A stretch of DNA of 64,000 nt from NCBI GenBank assembly GCA_029747585.1, contig JAPEVF010000133.1, positions 1 to 64,000 on the forward strand, written 5' to 3'. The position numbers were made by a program, and so were the translations under genes. This document shows positions 13,435 to 24,578 of the stretch, one piece after another. Every line of letters starts with the position of its first letter. Within the stretch, counting starts at the first letter, position 1. The stretch comes from Pleurotus djamor. Lineage: Eukaryota; Basidiomycota; Agaricomycetes; Agaricales; Pleurotaceae. The notes below the pieces were generated by a model. It was given only the letters and a program-made list of their open reading frames with translations, had not been told where the DNA came from and did no database searches.

Positions 13435-14037
13435 CGAGGCTGAAACGCGTTCATGACGGTGCTGCTACGAGTACATTACAAACACACTCTTTTTAAAATC
13501 TTTGATACCCTACTTTATCCAAGACTAATAACTTTCGGTCACCTAATTTTCATTCATCGTCGCTCGTTGCAAGATTGATCAATATATTTGCTTAGACCGT
13601 GAGAATTATGATTTCCACGGTCAACTCGTCACAACGAACTCGTACCCCACCCCAATTTCAAACCCACCACCTTGGCGCACTCATCTCAGAGTGGGTCACT
13701 TTGTGTGTTCACTACCTCGCGAATTTCTCATTTCCTATCAGACTTAGTGGAGCTCCGGCTTATCAGAACATCCCACTGACCATAGGGCATTGGACGTTTG
13801 AGTCCCCTTGTGGTACTTGGAAGCGAATATGGCTTGTGGACCCGGGAATGAAAATCGCACACCACCTTTTTTTAGGCTATCGTATCAGACATATTGATGG
13901 AACGGACCCATTTGCTGTTTAATGCTTCTGCCGATTCATCACATCAACTTCTCGGCCATGGCCAGAACGGCTTAACGGGACTGAAAAGGCTGAGAACAGG
14001 TATCTAACGTTGCTTTCGCGTGAACTGGACTTCAAAG
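13435..14037. other. Intergenic between tandem GMC genes
   Basis: This 603-bp spacer should contain the 3' end of the first oxidoreductase and the promoter of the second. A 107-codon open frame at 13599-13922 has no supporting motif. No repeat is evident. Confidence 0.4.
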
Positions 14038-16550
14038 ATGGCTTCACAGACTTTTGACTATGTGGTATGTACCTGAACCGTCTCGCAAATCGTTCTCCGA
14101 GTCTGACACCATGATCTCCATCCGACTAGATTGTTGGTGGAGGCCTCTGCGGTTTAGTTGTTGCTACCAGGCTGTCTGAGGACCCAAATGTCTCTGTTTG
14201 CGTCATCGAAGCGGGGGGTGATTACTCGGGCGACGAGGACACGACAGTCCCAGGTGAGGATCTGTATGTCTGAGTTCACCCACCATGAGCGCTGACAGCA
14301 AGTTCATAGGATTGCTCGTTAACAACCTCTTTAAGCCGGAAAAGGACTGGATGTTCATGACTGTCCCACAAGAACACTGTGGAGGTCGACCGATTTACTC
14401 AGCTCGGTATGTTGCGACTGTGCGCGAGTAGCGATAGGCCTACTCATTTCCTCCAGCGGAAAAGGTCTTGGAGGCTCTTCGGCCGTAAGCATTTTTAGAA
14501 TTTTGTACCATAATTCCTTACGACGCTAACTCAACTGCCCTCAGATCAATTTCATGCAATTGGGTAGATCAACAAGCAAGGAATATGATGGTGCGTATGG
14601 ATTTCTCTTCGTTCCGAACATCCAGCTTATGTTGGGGCGAATTCGTAATAGACTTCGAGAAGCTAGGCTGCAAGGGATGGAATTGGGACTCTTTCCTCCA
14701 TTATCTACGCAAGGTGTGAATCCAATCGCGTCTTTCTCGGGGTTGTGTCCTCATTAACTTCATTATAGTCCGAAACTTTTACATACACCCCCGAAGAAGC
14801 CAAGGCACTTCGAATGACGATCGATCCCTCTGTCCATGGGACTTCGGGTCCGCTTCAGAAGACCTTGCCTACTCAAGTCAACCCCGCAAACCACCCATGG
14901 ATGGACGCTGCCATCGCTAATGGCGTCCCTCTCAACCCGGATAGCGTACGTAGCCCATGGCATACCCCCTTCGTAGCAGCCGCTAATTTATCCTCCAGAG
15001 CTCCGGTGACAACGTTGGCGTGTGGACCAACACATTTGCGATAGATCCTCAAGTCACTCGCAGCAGCTCTGTCTCGGTGAGGACACCCAACTTCTCGCAC
15101 GACAGACATCGCTCATTCCCGGAAACCACTCCGTCAGTGCTATTACAATCCGGTCAAGGCTGAACGCAAGAACTTGACGGTGGTCTTGAACGCTTTGGCA
15201 ACTCGTGTCCTTTTTGCAAACGGGACCACCTCTGTCAAAGCGACCGGTGTAGAAATTCTTCGTGGTGACCAAACCCAAGTGATCAATGCGGCGAAAGAAG
15301 TCATCCTGGCTGCTGGGACATACCAGACTCCCCAACTTCTCGAACTCTCTGGTAAGTGGCCGCTTTCAAGCGTACCAATGGGATCATCCTTGAACTTGAG
15401 TAGGCGTCGGAGATCCGGATTTCTTGAAAGCACACGATATCCCCGTTGTCGTCAAGTCAGTCGGTGTTGGGCGGAACTTGCAAGATCATTATAATTGCTC
15501 CTACGTGACCGAGCTAGTTCCTGGTGTCCCGTCCTTTGAGATCCTGTCCAACCCACCCCGTCTAGCCGCCGAATTGGAACTCTAGTAAGTGATGTTGCTT
15601 ATCCCCCACATTGGCGTAATCTTAACTTCTTTCCAGTAAGGAGGCCAAGAAAGGGATGTTGTCCACTGTAACGACGTCTTTTGCTTTCCTACCTGGACAT
15701 TTATTGAGCGACAAGCACACCGAGCTCAAAGCCCGCATCAACAATCTCAACATCGATCATCTACCTGAAACCACACCCGGTATGCGCAAGACGTTCGAAC
15801 TCCAAAAGGACTGGGCTGTGAACAATGATAAGGTTTCATGGATCGAGTAAGTATCTTCCCCTTGATATCCGAAACATACTCACGTCTTACATGGCGGCGT
15901 AGGATGGCCCAAGTTGACCGATTCTTCCCGACGACCGTACCTACACCTGAACCAGGCAAAACCTATTGCTCAATGTCCATCATCCTCCTACACCCCCTCA
16001 CTCGGGGTACGGTCCACATTGCCTCCAAAGATCCTAAGCAAGCGCCTGTCATCGACCCGCGTTGGCTGGAGAATGATGTCGACGTGGATATCATCGTGGA
16101 AGCGCTTCTATTTGCTCGGAAGCTCATCAAGACGGAACCGCTGAAAGGGTTCATTGCTAAGGAAATTGCTCCGGGAGAGCAAGTTAGTGACAGGGATGGA
16201 TTGAGGGCATTTGTGAGGGCCACCGTCGGGAGCACGTTCCACCCACTTGGTACGGCTGCTATGCTCCCGAAGGAAGACGGCGGTGTCGTCGGTCCTGACT
16301 TGATCGTCTATGGGACGGAGAACCTCCGCATCGTACGTATGGTTGGTGTATTTCTTGCGAGTTTTTGGCTAATCTTTTTGCTTATAGGTCGATGCGTCCG
16401 TGCTTCCTATCCAGATGTCTTCCCACATACAGGCCACGGTCTATGCTCTCGCTGAGAAGGTAAAGTCGACCCGCTGAGTCTCGTTTGCCGGGACACCGCT
16501 CATTCGCCACTATACTACAGGCTGCAGACATCATCAAAGGAAGCATTTAA
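14038..16550 (+). CDS. GMC oxidoreductase without signal peptide
   Basis: Second FAD-dependent GMC family enzyme. The start MASQTFDYV runs straight into the dinucleotide-binding motif IVGGGLCGLVVATRLS, so there is no signal peptide and it is probably cytosolic, unlike its upstream neighbour. Signature 1 is GKGLGGSSAINFMQLGRS (near 14458-14570). Signature 2 is [19 protein letters not shown] (split by an intron near 15352-15402). The catalytic His pair lies in TFHPLGTAAM (near 16235) and SSHIQATVYALAEKAADI (near 16420-16525). Stop TAA at 16548-16550. It is a diverged paralog of the tandem neighbour rather than a recent copy. It may oxidise an alcohol made by the cluster inside the cell (inference). 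Confidence 0.9.
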
Positions 16551-16977
16551 ATTATGCATGAACAAATCTGGGTTGTATTTTTCCGAAAGCACCTTGAATT
16601 TGTACTTAATAGAACTGTACCGCTCCAGTATATGACGACCCAACATCGGTTATGCTTGATGTTCAAACAATGGCCCGAACACCCTTTGTAGCTCGAGTGC
16701 GCAAGTCCATGCATAGAACCAAGGCGCGGTTTCATCGAATCCAAGACTTGAGCTTTCTGACAGTGGACACACGCGTGCCTTGTTAACTTGGTCCTCATGC
16801 AGTCTCATGGTCCACGGCGGAGGCATATAGCTTCAAGTACTGTCGAGCGCGACGGCCTATGAATTGTATTTCAATGCTGTTTGGTTTCGCATGACGCAGA
16901 ATTGACGGGGACATGATTTACACAAAGCATCATTCGATTTGAGGACAGAGTTCATAGTAGGATTGGAGTACGGGTGT
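16551..16977. other. Intergenic, nothing recognised
   Basis: AT-richer DNA after the second GMC gene. I see no credible coding frame, repeat or RNA gene. Confidence 0.4.
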
Positions 16978-18130
16978 CTCGACGAACGAGAAGGGGACGG
17001 NAAAAAATTAGGTCACAACGTGGTTTGTGAAAGGGTTACACCAGCGCGAAAATCATCAAACTCCATCAATCCCTGTCAAGTCCCTCCACCATGAAAGGAG
17101 TTCTACACGTCTGCGACAACGGGTTATCCTGGAACGGAGGAGCGCTACGTCGATGCGAGGAGGCGTGAGGCAAACGAAGGGCACGTAGCCCGAGGTGAGG
17201 AGATACAATCAAAAGCAATCGACCAACAGGTCGATCACCTCTGATCTACCTCCACCACCACGAAGCCAGTCCTACCAAGCTCGCTACCCTATCGCCGTGG
17301 AGTGCTTCTGCGAGGTCCCCATTCGTCGGCGTTAATCATTAAAGGTATTTATCTCGGGCGATGTTTGTCGTCGTGGATAGCGGTACGCGTATACGTCGAG
17401 CGCATGTGGCGTCCAAGTATGTAAGTATGACCCCCCCGATGACGTTGCTTCGTCATATATAGCGGCATGCTTTGGCCTGGCGGTGTTCAGGCGCCACTGA
17501 CCGTCCTCGCAAGCCACATGCATCATGGGTCGTGCGTGGTACCGATGCGTGCAAGCATCGTTGGCCAGTGATAGGGGGGGCGTGCTCGACGACGATGTGT
17601 CAGTATGCACCGGGATGGCTTATCCCGCATACGGCTGGTGGGCGGTGTTTCCAGCCATAAAGACCATGACAGGCCTTGGCCGCGATTATCGTGCGTCGGC
17701 CGGTAAGTAGTTTGAGTCCATCCTTTGGAATTGGCTGTGGTTCAGTAAAACTTTCATCAGCAGTACCTGAGGATAGAGCGCAGGGTGACACAAAGGAAAC
17801 CCTCCCGTTGAGCGTATTCTGTTTGGATGCTTTGGTCGCCAGCAGGCTGTGGATTGGAACGTGAAGAATCCCAGCGCATCAAGCAAGCTCACGAAGAGCC
17901 TGCCCGGACACCAAAGAGAAGGTGTCACGCCATGGTGAACAAAGACGAGATGAAAGGGAAAGAGAAGGAATCCATGCAAAGACGCACCAATGAAACCCTT
18001 CCGCCACGATGTAAAAGCCACTAGACGGTGACGACAATGCCCTCGACGGCAGCCAGGGAGCCGCCGTGTCTTTGGGTTGAGTATTGAAGTCGAGTGGCAA
18101 TCATGATGATCTGGAGGAAAGAGTTGAGGT
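16978..18130. repeat. Direct repeat copy A (about 1.2 kb)
   Basis: Collinear, diverged match to 21975-23120 in the same orientation. Paired landmarks include GACGAACGAGAAGGGGACGG (16981) against GGCGAACGAGAGGGGATGG (21980), TATCCCGCATACGGCT (17621 and 22596), and a late block at 17760-18130 against 22735-23120. On the minus strand both copies read FPFHLVFVHHG, FVSLLDA and ALSSGTAD, so they may descend from a coding element, but no intact gene remains. An N sits at 17001 beside an A run. The element family was not recognised. Confidence 0.75.
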
Positions 18131-18521
18131 GGCGTAAATCTAGACTTTATATGGAAACTACCGAGCATGTGATCCCCCTTTTTCGAACGCAGACTCATGT
18201 TCAACTCATGTTTCAATGTATAGGGAAGTTTATCCTTTGATGCAGAGTTGAGGAACGCATCCTCGGTTGATCGAGAAAGGTGGATATCGTAGTTGATGAC
18301 GGCTTCCCAGCGCGAACTTCGGAGAGGGAACCGACCGGAATGTTCTTTCTACATTGGAAACAGCGACGGTAATCAACATGGTAAAGGTCGTGAGCTACCA
18401 AGGGATCGGGTACGTTACTGGTTAATCCCATGTTGAAGAAAAAGGAGATGACTTTGAATAAACGCGCGGCAGCACCGTTAGAGAAGACGGAGATACATAC
18501 CACTGAGTTCCCATTGTCACC
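18131..18521. other. Spacer between repeat A and avidin gene 1
   Basis: The 3' flank of the first avidin gene. A 96-codon minus-strand open frame (18213-18503) has no motif support. Nothing else was recognised. Confidence 0.35.
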
Positions 18522-19001
18522 TTAGAGTTTCATCGCACGACTCATAAGGTGGGCTCGTTCAATCATTTGCTGGGTTGGTGGGGCCTTGGTAAACTCGTCA
18601 TGACCCAGATTGGTCGACTGCCACAAATCCTTGGGCTGAGTGCTGCTCGACAACAACCACTGTGTGAGAATGACAGGCTCAGGCGAAGCAAAGAACTGCC
18701 CACTCCATGTAGCAACGGAGTGGATGCCTTTCTCTTCAACCTCGTAGGACACTGCCCATCCAATGGCGACGCCTTGTCCAGAGGGGGCCTTGAGATTGTA
18801 GCGTCCAGAAAGTGGATATGCTTTAGGAACACCACCAACAGCTGAGAAGTAGCTCCCGGTCAGTGATCCATCGGCGTTCGCGGTAAGATCCATGCGAGAA
18901 CCGAGTTCGTTGTACCAGGTGCCGGAGATAAGAGCTATCATCAAGCGTGTTAGTTGAGCCATCAAGCAGGACGATGATCTGTTTGACCAACCGCTCGACA
19001 T
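18522..19001 (-). CDS. Avidin-family biotin-binding protein 1
   Basis: Small beta-barrel avidin, expected to bind biotin very tightly as a tetramer (family knowledge). Splicing a 10-nt first exon (18992-19001) to 18934 removes a 57-nt intron and gives MSSALISGTWYNELGS, 140 residues in all, close to the length of the mushroom avidins called tamavidins. Typical positions are kept: GTWYNELGS, a Tyr in TGSYFS, PLSGRYNL, GWAVSYE, ATWSGQFF, LTQWLL and the terminal WQSTNLGHDEF with its Asp. No signal peptide after splicing, so cytosolic. A TATA-like TTATAAG lies about 45 bp upstream (19043-19049). Stop TAA at 18522-18524. A second avidin gene lies 1.3 kb upstream on the same strand. Confidence 0.93.
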   Translation of the reverse strand: MSSGWSNRSSSCLMAQLTRLMIALISGTWYNELGSRMDLTANADGSLTGSYFSAVGGVPKAYPLSGRYNLKAPSGQGVAIGWAVSYEVEEKGIHSVATWSGQFFASPEPVILTQWLLSSSTQPKDLWQSTNLGHDEFTKAPPTQQMIERAHLMSRAMKL

Positions 19002-20326
19002 AGTGGGGGATTTTTCTGTACTTCAAGTCCGCAGAACGGGAGCTTATAACCAAACAGTTGAGTCGCCGTGACCTGTTGAAATCTTCCCCGAATGTACATT
19101 ATTGTCCAATGCATGTCGGACAGGAATGCCTACCGATATAACTTCCATTCCCTGATCTCCAAGGACGCCCGTAAACCACCAATCCTGGTGAGGACGTAAG
19201 ATGGCCGGTATGCCGAGTAGTCGTATTCATTGACGATGTCGACATGGAGCGTTTGTGATAAGAGACTGGTATTCAATGAATCGCAAGGTCCCATTGACAA
19301 GTCAGGTGGCCCAATGAATACTGCTAACCGGTTCCCGATCAATGGCTACTTTCGGCATGTGTTCATTTGTTGAACCCGGCGAAGTGTTGTTCCGAATACT
19401 AATGACTTTGCAGAGAGCTCTGCCGTCAGCCATCCTTCTCGACTCTTGGTTTGTTGAAGAGGCCATGGGTAGAGTTAAGACCGTTCATACGCCGCCAATA
19501 CTCGGGTCGGAGACGACCAACGAACGGGATGATGGAACCTTGGGCCATGCTTTGAACAAAGGCAAGATTTCAATTGAATGGGAAATGTATTGGAGATGCT
19601 TCGACCAATTCCCGCCAGGTCCTGAAGAGAGAATCAGAAGACGAGTACCCGAGTAGTAATGAAGGCCTTCTCACCGAAGAGTCTGGAATTTTCAGTCAAG
19701 TGTCCCAAAAGTGTCCAACTATTAGTTTGCACCGAAGGACTACTCAAAGAAATGGGGTGATGATGAGTCCACGTTCGTCGGCATATCATGAGCATTGAGG
19801 AGATGTGGCCTACGGAAGCACATCTGACCAACATCTGACTTCCTGTCCTATCGATTCCTTGAACTTCAGCCTGATTATCTGATTCGGGGTGACTCTTGCA
19901 TTGTATCCCTGTCTAGTTGGAGCGACACAGATGTGCTTATCGGGAATTGTGTTTGGCGAGGAAATGTTCCACGACGTAAACCACACACCGCGCGGCGGTT
20001 GCAAAAGAAGTAAAAATAGAGCTCCGCTCCCATGTCACGGTGGTGGATTTCCTCCCGATTTAGGGGCGCGAACAGGGACCGCCCTCCATCATCCAGGGTG
20101 CTCCAGTCGTGTTACCGGGGGTAAAACTTGAAGGTAGGTATATCTCACGCAAAATGAGGTTTATTTCAGAGGATACACAATACTACAGACAGACAAGCCG
20201 GGATAATTGTGTAAGATACAAATCTTGGGATTGAGCGACCGAACGACCGAACCTGACAGCAGCGTGAAGCAAGATTTAGCTGATATCATAGATGATCAAA
20301 GACTACGACGAACTCAAGAGGAGCCC
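19002..20326. other. Intergenic between avidin genes
   Basis: This 1.3-kb interval contains the promoter of avidin 1 (TATA-like sequence at 19043-19049) and the 3' flank of avidin 2. Open frames of up to 104 codons occur, but none shows a known motif or sensible splicing. Nothing else was recognised. Confidence 0.4.
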
Positions 20327-20859
20327 TTAGGCGCGGGACTTGGCCAAATCAAGTCCACAATCCAAGCCACGACGTAGAAGTTTGGCTCGGGCAATCTGCT
20401 CTGGACTAGGCTTCGTCCTCCCAAACTCATCATGCCCTACAATGGAGGATTCCCATAGATCTTCACGTTCGGTGCTTCGCGAAAGGATCCACTGGGTGAG
20501 AATTGCTTCCGAGGATGCGACCGATCCAGAGGCAGGAAAGTACTGTCCGCTCCATGCCGTAGCAGAATGAACGTTTGAGCCGGGGTTCTCCCAGGACACC
20601 ACCCATCCGAGGGCAATACCTTGTCCTGAAGGGGGCGAGAGGTTGTAGCGCCCAGAGAGGGGGAAAGTGGGAGGAACCTCGCCGACGTTGGAATGGTAAG
20701 TCCCAGTTAGGGATCCATCGTCGTGGACCTCCAACACCATCGTCGAGCCGAGCTCGTTGTACCAGGTCCCGGCGAGGGGAGATTTCACTGTGTGCATGGA
20801 TGTGAGTAGATGTCAATGGCTTTGTCGTGGGTAGAAATTGACCAACCTTGGGTACTCAT
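20327..20859 (-). CDS. Avidin-family biotin-binding protein 2
   Basis: Second avidin. Exon 1 is 13 nt (20847-20859); a 59-nt intron with donor GTTGGT joins it to 20787, giving MSTQVKSPLAGTWYNELGS and a 157-residue protein. The biotin-pocket framework is present: GTWYNELGS, Tyr in TGTYHS, PLSGRYNL, GWVVSWE, TAWSGQYF, LTQWIL and LWESSIVGHDEF. Compared with avidin 1 it has a short insertion before ILTQW (GSVASSE) and a longer C-terminus ending in LDLAKSRA. The first intron has the same position, phase and donor as in avidin 1, so the two are tandem paralogs. No signal peptide. TATA-like TTATATTC about 55 bp upstream (20911-20920). Such proteins can starve feeders of biotin (family knowledge). 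Confidence 0.93.
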
Positions 20860-21974
20860 TGCTGTAGGAAACTATTGAGGAGAACTTGGGGGAGAGAAGC
20901 CTGGATGTGGATGAATATAAGTAAGTACCTTAATGAGCAGAAGCGCCGTATTAGGTGCTTCCATTCGAGACGGAACCTTCTGCCTCAGCTGACCGGGCAG
21001 TGTGACTGTTGCGGAAGGGGTAGACGGAGATTCACGAAGTCAATAGAAACAGAAAGAAAGCTGTGAGGCACCGAAATATTGATCGGCTGTGGCATCAGAT
21101 GTTCACGTTATGGTTCTGTGGATTCAGTAGAACTTCTAAGATTGATTGGCCGTCTAGTGTGTCCTCGCAATGTAATTGAAAACAAACTGGTCCTCATCGA
21201 AGGTAGAGATTCGGGGGAATATGGGAGAACCGAGAGTCCAGAACTTTTAGAACATATTGGATTATCAACAAGCCAAAGGGCGGTAGCGAGAATGTCAGCG
21301 AACTGTGGCAATCACCGCATAGGAAGTAGTCGTAATTGCGTCTACCCATCGGTCAAGGTAATTGAAAAAGAATCTATGCCTTACGATAAGGAGTGCCTGA
21401 GTGCCTCCTTTTGAAGCGATATTAGACAAAAAAAACTCGAGGACGCTTTGAGGACTCGTGTAGCGTGGATGGAAATGTGCCAAATCAGCCCCAACATGAG
21501 GCAAAACACAAGGTAGATAGTTGGACCTTGTTAAGCCCGAAGGTCTGAGACTGAGCTATGCCAAAGGAATGCTTGGTGGAGTAGTGTAAGAGCGCAAATA
21601 GTGCTAGCGTTTGGCGCACCTGCGTAGCAGTAGCCCAAGATAGAGACAGACCCTCGATGTGTATTATAGAGGACGGAATTCATTGATGGTCCAGTAGAAC
21701 GGTGGCACTCTGGTACTGAGAGACGAAGCAGGCCGGGCTACCCGCTATGACCCCGAAGACATGAAGTTGGATAGAAGGGCATGCTGCCGGTCTCTCCGCC
21801 AATGAAAAGGGGAAGGGCGCTACGGACCTATCAGAAACCTTCGAATCTTGTATCGACAAAAACACAGCACAACTCACGCACCAACAATTCAAGAAGTAAA
21901 TCCATGGGAAACAACCCCTTACGAGTTTCATTGTGGTACAGAAGATACATCATTCGCAAGGATAATAAGTGAGG
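20860..21974. other. Intergenic upstream of avidin 2
   Basis: About 1.1 kb with the promoter of avidin 2 at its left end. The remaining open frames are short and unsupported. No repeat or RNA gene was recognised. Confidence 0.35.
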
Positions 21975-23120
21975 TAGATCTCGGCGAACGAGAGGGGATG
22001 GAAAAAATTATACCACATCGTGGGTCGTGAAAGGGTAACATCGACACGAAAATCAACAACTCGAGTCTCCTCCACCATGTTGAACGCTTCTCCCAGCGGG
22101 TTGTCCAGAAACGGAGGAGCACTTCTTCGAGTCAAGGAGGAGTGAGGTGAAGGGCGGAGTACATGCAGAGATGGGCGGGGCATGCAGACCATGATGGAGG
22201 GGTACGAACATCATTGATGACCAACCGGAGAGTCGGCCATCTCTGAGCTACCTCTCCATCGTCACCCAAAACCAGTCCATCCAAGCTCGTTATCCTATTG
22301 TTGTGAGTGTTTCGCATATTTGGCGTTGATCGTAGAGGACTGTCATCCTCGATGGCGGCTGCGTCGTGCGTCATGTGTGGTGGTGGTTATGTGCGTATAC
22401 GCTGATCGCGTGTGAGCATCCTAAGTATGAANCCCCCCCAAGGTGTTCTTTCGTCACCAAAGCTGCGTGCTTTCTTTCGCCCAACCGTGACCATGGGTCA
22501 TCGAAGGATTTCTCGTAAGTTTGAGCAGTATCCTCAGTCAGTGATGATGGGAGGCGTGCTAATTCGACGGCGCGTCGCTAGTCACCAGGATCGTATCCCG
22601 CATACGGCTCGTGTTTGTACGCTAACATCGTTGCCATCCACAAAGAAAAAGACCGTTCGTAGGGTCTCGCCGCGATCGTCATGTTTTGGCCATTAAAGTA
22701 GGATCCAGTGTCCAGATACCGGTACTCGAGTTTCAACAAACTGGCATCATCAGCAGTACCGGAGGATAGAGCGCCGGGTTCCGTGAAGGTAACCCTCCCG
22801 TCAAGCAGCATGCGATGCGCGTTGCTTTGGTCGCCTTCTTGGGCTGTTATATGGAGCGAATGAAGCCCTACCGCATCAAGCAAGCTCACAAAGAGCTTGC
22901 TCTGACACCACCGAAGTAAAGTGCCGCGCCATGGTGAACAAAGACGAGATGAAAAGGAAAACAAGAAACCCAATGAAAAATGCACCCAATGAAACCCTTA
23001 TACCACGATGTGAGAACCGCTAGAGACTGAAGACAGTTCCCTCGACAGAGGCCAAGCAGCCACCGCGTCTTAGGGTAGGACGTCGAAGTCGAGTGGCGAT
23101 CGTGATGGTGTGGAGGAAAG
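21975..23120. repeat. Direct repeat copy B (about 1.2 kb)
   Basis: Partner of the repeat at 16978-18130, same orientation and order, with many substitutions and small indels. A minus-strand frame running from about 23100 to 22680 (FPFHLVFVHHG, SLLDAVG, GRVTFTEPGALSSGTADD) is better preserved here than in copy A, where it is frameshifted. It could be an exon of a decayed element protein. An N at 22432 touches a run of eight C. Together the two copies bracket the avidin pair. Confidence 0.75.
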
Positions 23121-23978
23121 AGATGAGGCCATGAGGCCTGAGGTGGCGCCGATTGAAATTTATGCAGAAAATACTGTGCACGTGGCACAATCAGGGGTGC
23201 AGGAGAAGCTCAGGAGGTCTGATTGTCGAATGGTTCAAATAACGAAGGAGGGGCCCTATGAATACGGCAGTACCTGATACTGTGAATCCGCGATAATAGA
23301 CAATTAACCATTGGTGACGGTCAATACAAGAGATGTGCAGCTACTTGACGTACATTTGGGTGCGATGAGAAGGGAGTTGACCAAGTGATATTGCTCTACT
23401 AGTTACGATGGACGCCATCCACATATAAAGTCCTTCCAGGCTTGCAATTCCCGTGGAGAGAGACTATTGAATAGTCTCTCTCTTTCTTGTCTCGTCCAAT
23501 GATCATGAATCCATTGGTGATCAGTGTCGAGTCTTGTGATGGATCCCTCTCAAATTTCCCCGAGTTGCTGCACTCTGAAACTTGTATTCTGTGATTTCTT
23601 CCATTCCAAGGTCCGTTTCTCAAGGTACGCACAGCAGAACCCAAGCAACAACATCTGCGTCAAGAATTCAGATGGCCATTGCCGAAGTGAGGGGCTAGGA
23701 GAAGATAGGAGAAAACCTTATTTTCTTGGGTTCGACAAAACCTTATGGGTAGTTTTATAAACAAAACCACACAGTATCAGGAATAGGAGATACTTACCGT
23801 CTCTCAGACCACTACCACCGCCATTATCGTTGATCAAACACTCTCTGCAAGATATCTCTAGTTAAAGGCCTCATTAGCTTTGCGAAGTTGAACATAGATA
23901 CGCTGCACGCAAAGGTCAAATATGACTGGTTATGTTGCTCCCTCAGCCTGGCCGTGGAGCGTTGAGCACTCATACAGT
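23121..23978. other. Intergenic, nothing recognised
   Basis: Spacer before the Mug135-like gene. A 5' exon of that gene may lie at its right end, near 23900-23966, but I could not settle it. Other open frames lack support. Confidence 0.3.
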
Positions 23979-24578
23979 GTATTCCATCAGACGTAGATCA
24001 TTCCGCTATTGGCGAAGCCCTCGGTGATCCACAATCACCCTTGAGCAGAGCCATCGATTCGATGCAAGCAATGATTGAGGAAAAAATGCGCGAGCTGGAA
24101 AAGGAGTCAAGAAGACATTCGCGGCTGACGGCTATTGTAAGTCCTTCTTTGACCAGAATTTCTTTCGTTTATTACTTATATACTCGTCCTAATTCTCATC
24201 TGTCCCGTCACTTACGCCGCGAATTCGGCAACACGAACTGTAGTTATGGAACAAGAATGCCCTTATGACGGATTCCGCCTCATTTGAAGTAGTCCCATTT
24301 CCAAACGAGACGTTTGATGATCCCACTAGGCTACCTGTAAGTCAATAGCGGATTCAGTTGAGTGTTCAAATGCCCCAAAACTCCATGTATAGCACGATCT
24401 ACCGGCCTTAAACTCGCGACTGGCCGTCAAAGCGTTGACCCAGGCTCAACTGGCGGCGTACATCCGTGGATACATGAATGACCAGCATTATATCATCCCC
24501 GAAGACGTTAATAAAGGTCGGCAACTGGTTTTCAAGGCGATTGGGGCTCGACGTGGTTTTGATGAGGATGTCGAATGA
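23979..24578 (+). CDS. Mug135-like C-terminal domain protein (5' end unresolved)
   Basis: Three exons can be joined. The first (23979-24136) encodes DVDHSAIGEALG and a coiled, charged stretch MQAMIEEKMRELEKESRR. The second (from about 24241 to 24335) encodes LWNKNALMTDSASFEVVPFP, and the last (from about 24392) encodes HDLPALNSRLAVKALTQAQL and ends GFDEDVE at TGA 24576-24578. The order 'kNA...F.VVPFPnGt...P...LP.L.s..a.kaLt.aQL.aY..gY' is what I know as the Mug135-like C-terminal domain, frequent in basidiomycetes and without a known function. An in-frame stop at 23964 means a further 5' exon holds the start. Probably a small cytosolic or nuclear protein. Confidence 0.6.

Noticed and set aside
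19342..19656. 104-codon plus-strand frame between avidin genes
   Set aside because: No domain, no intron context and no match to the neighbouring families.
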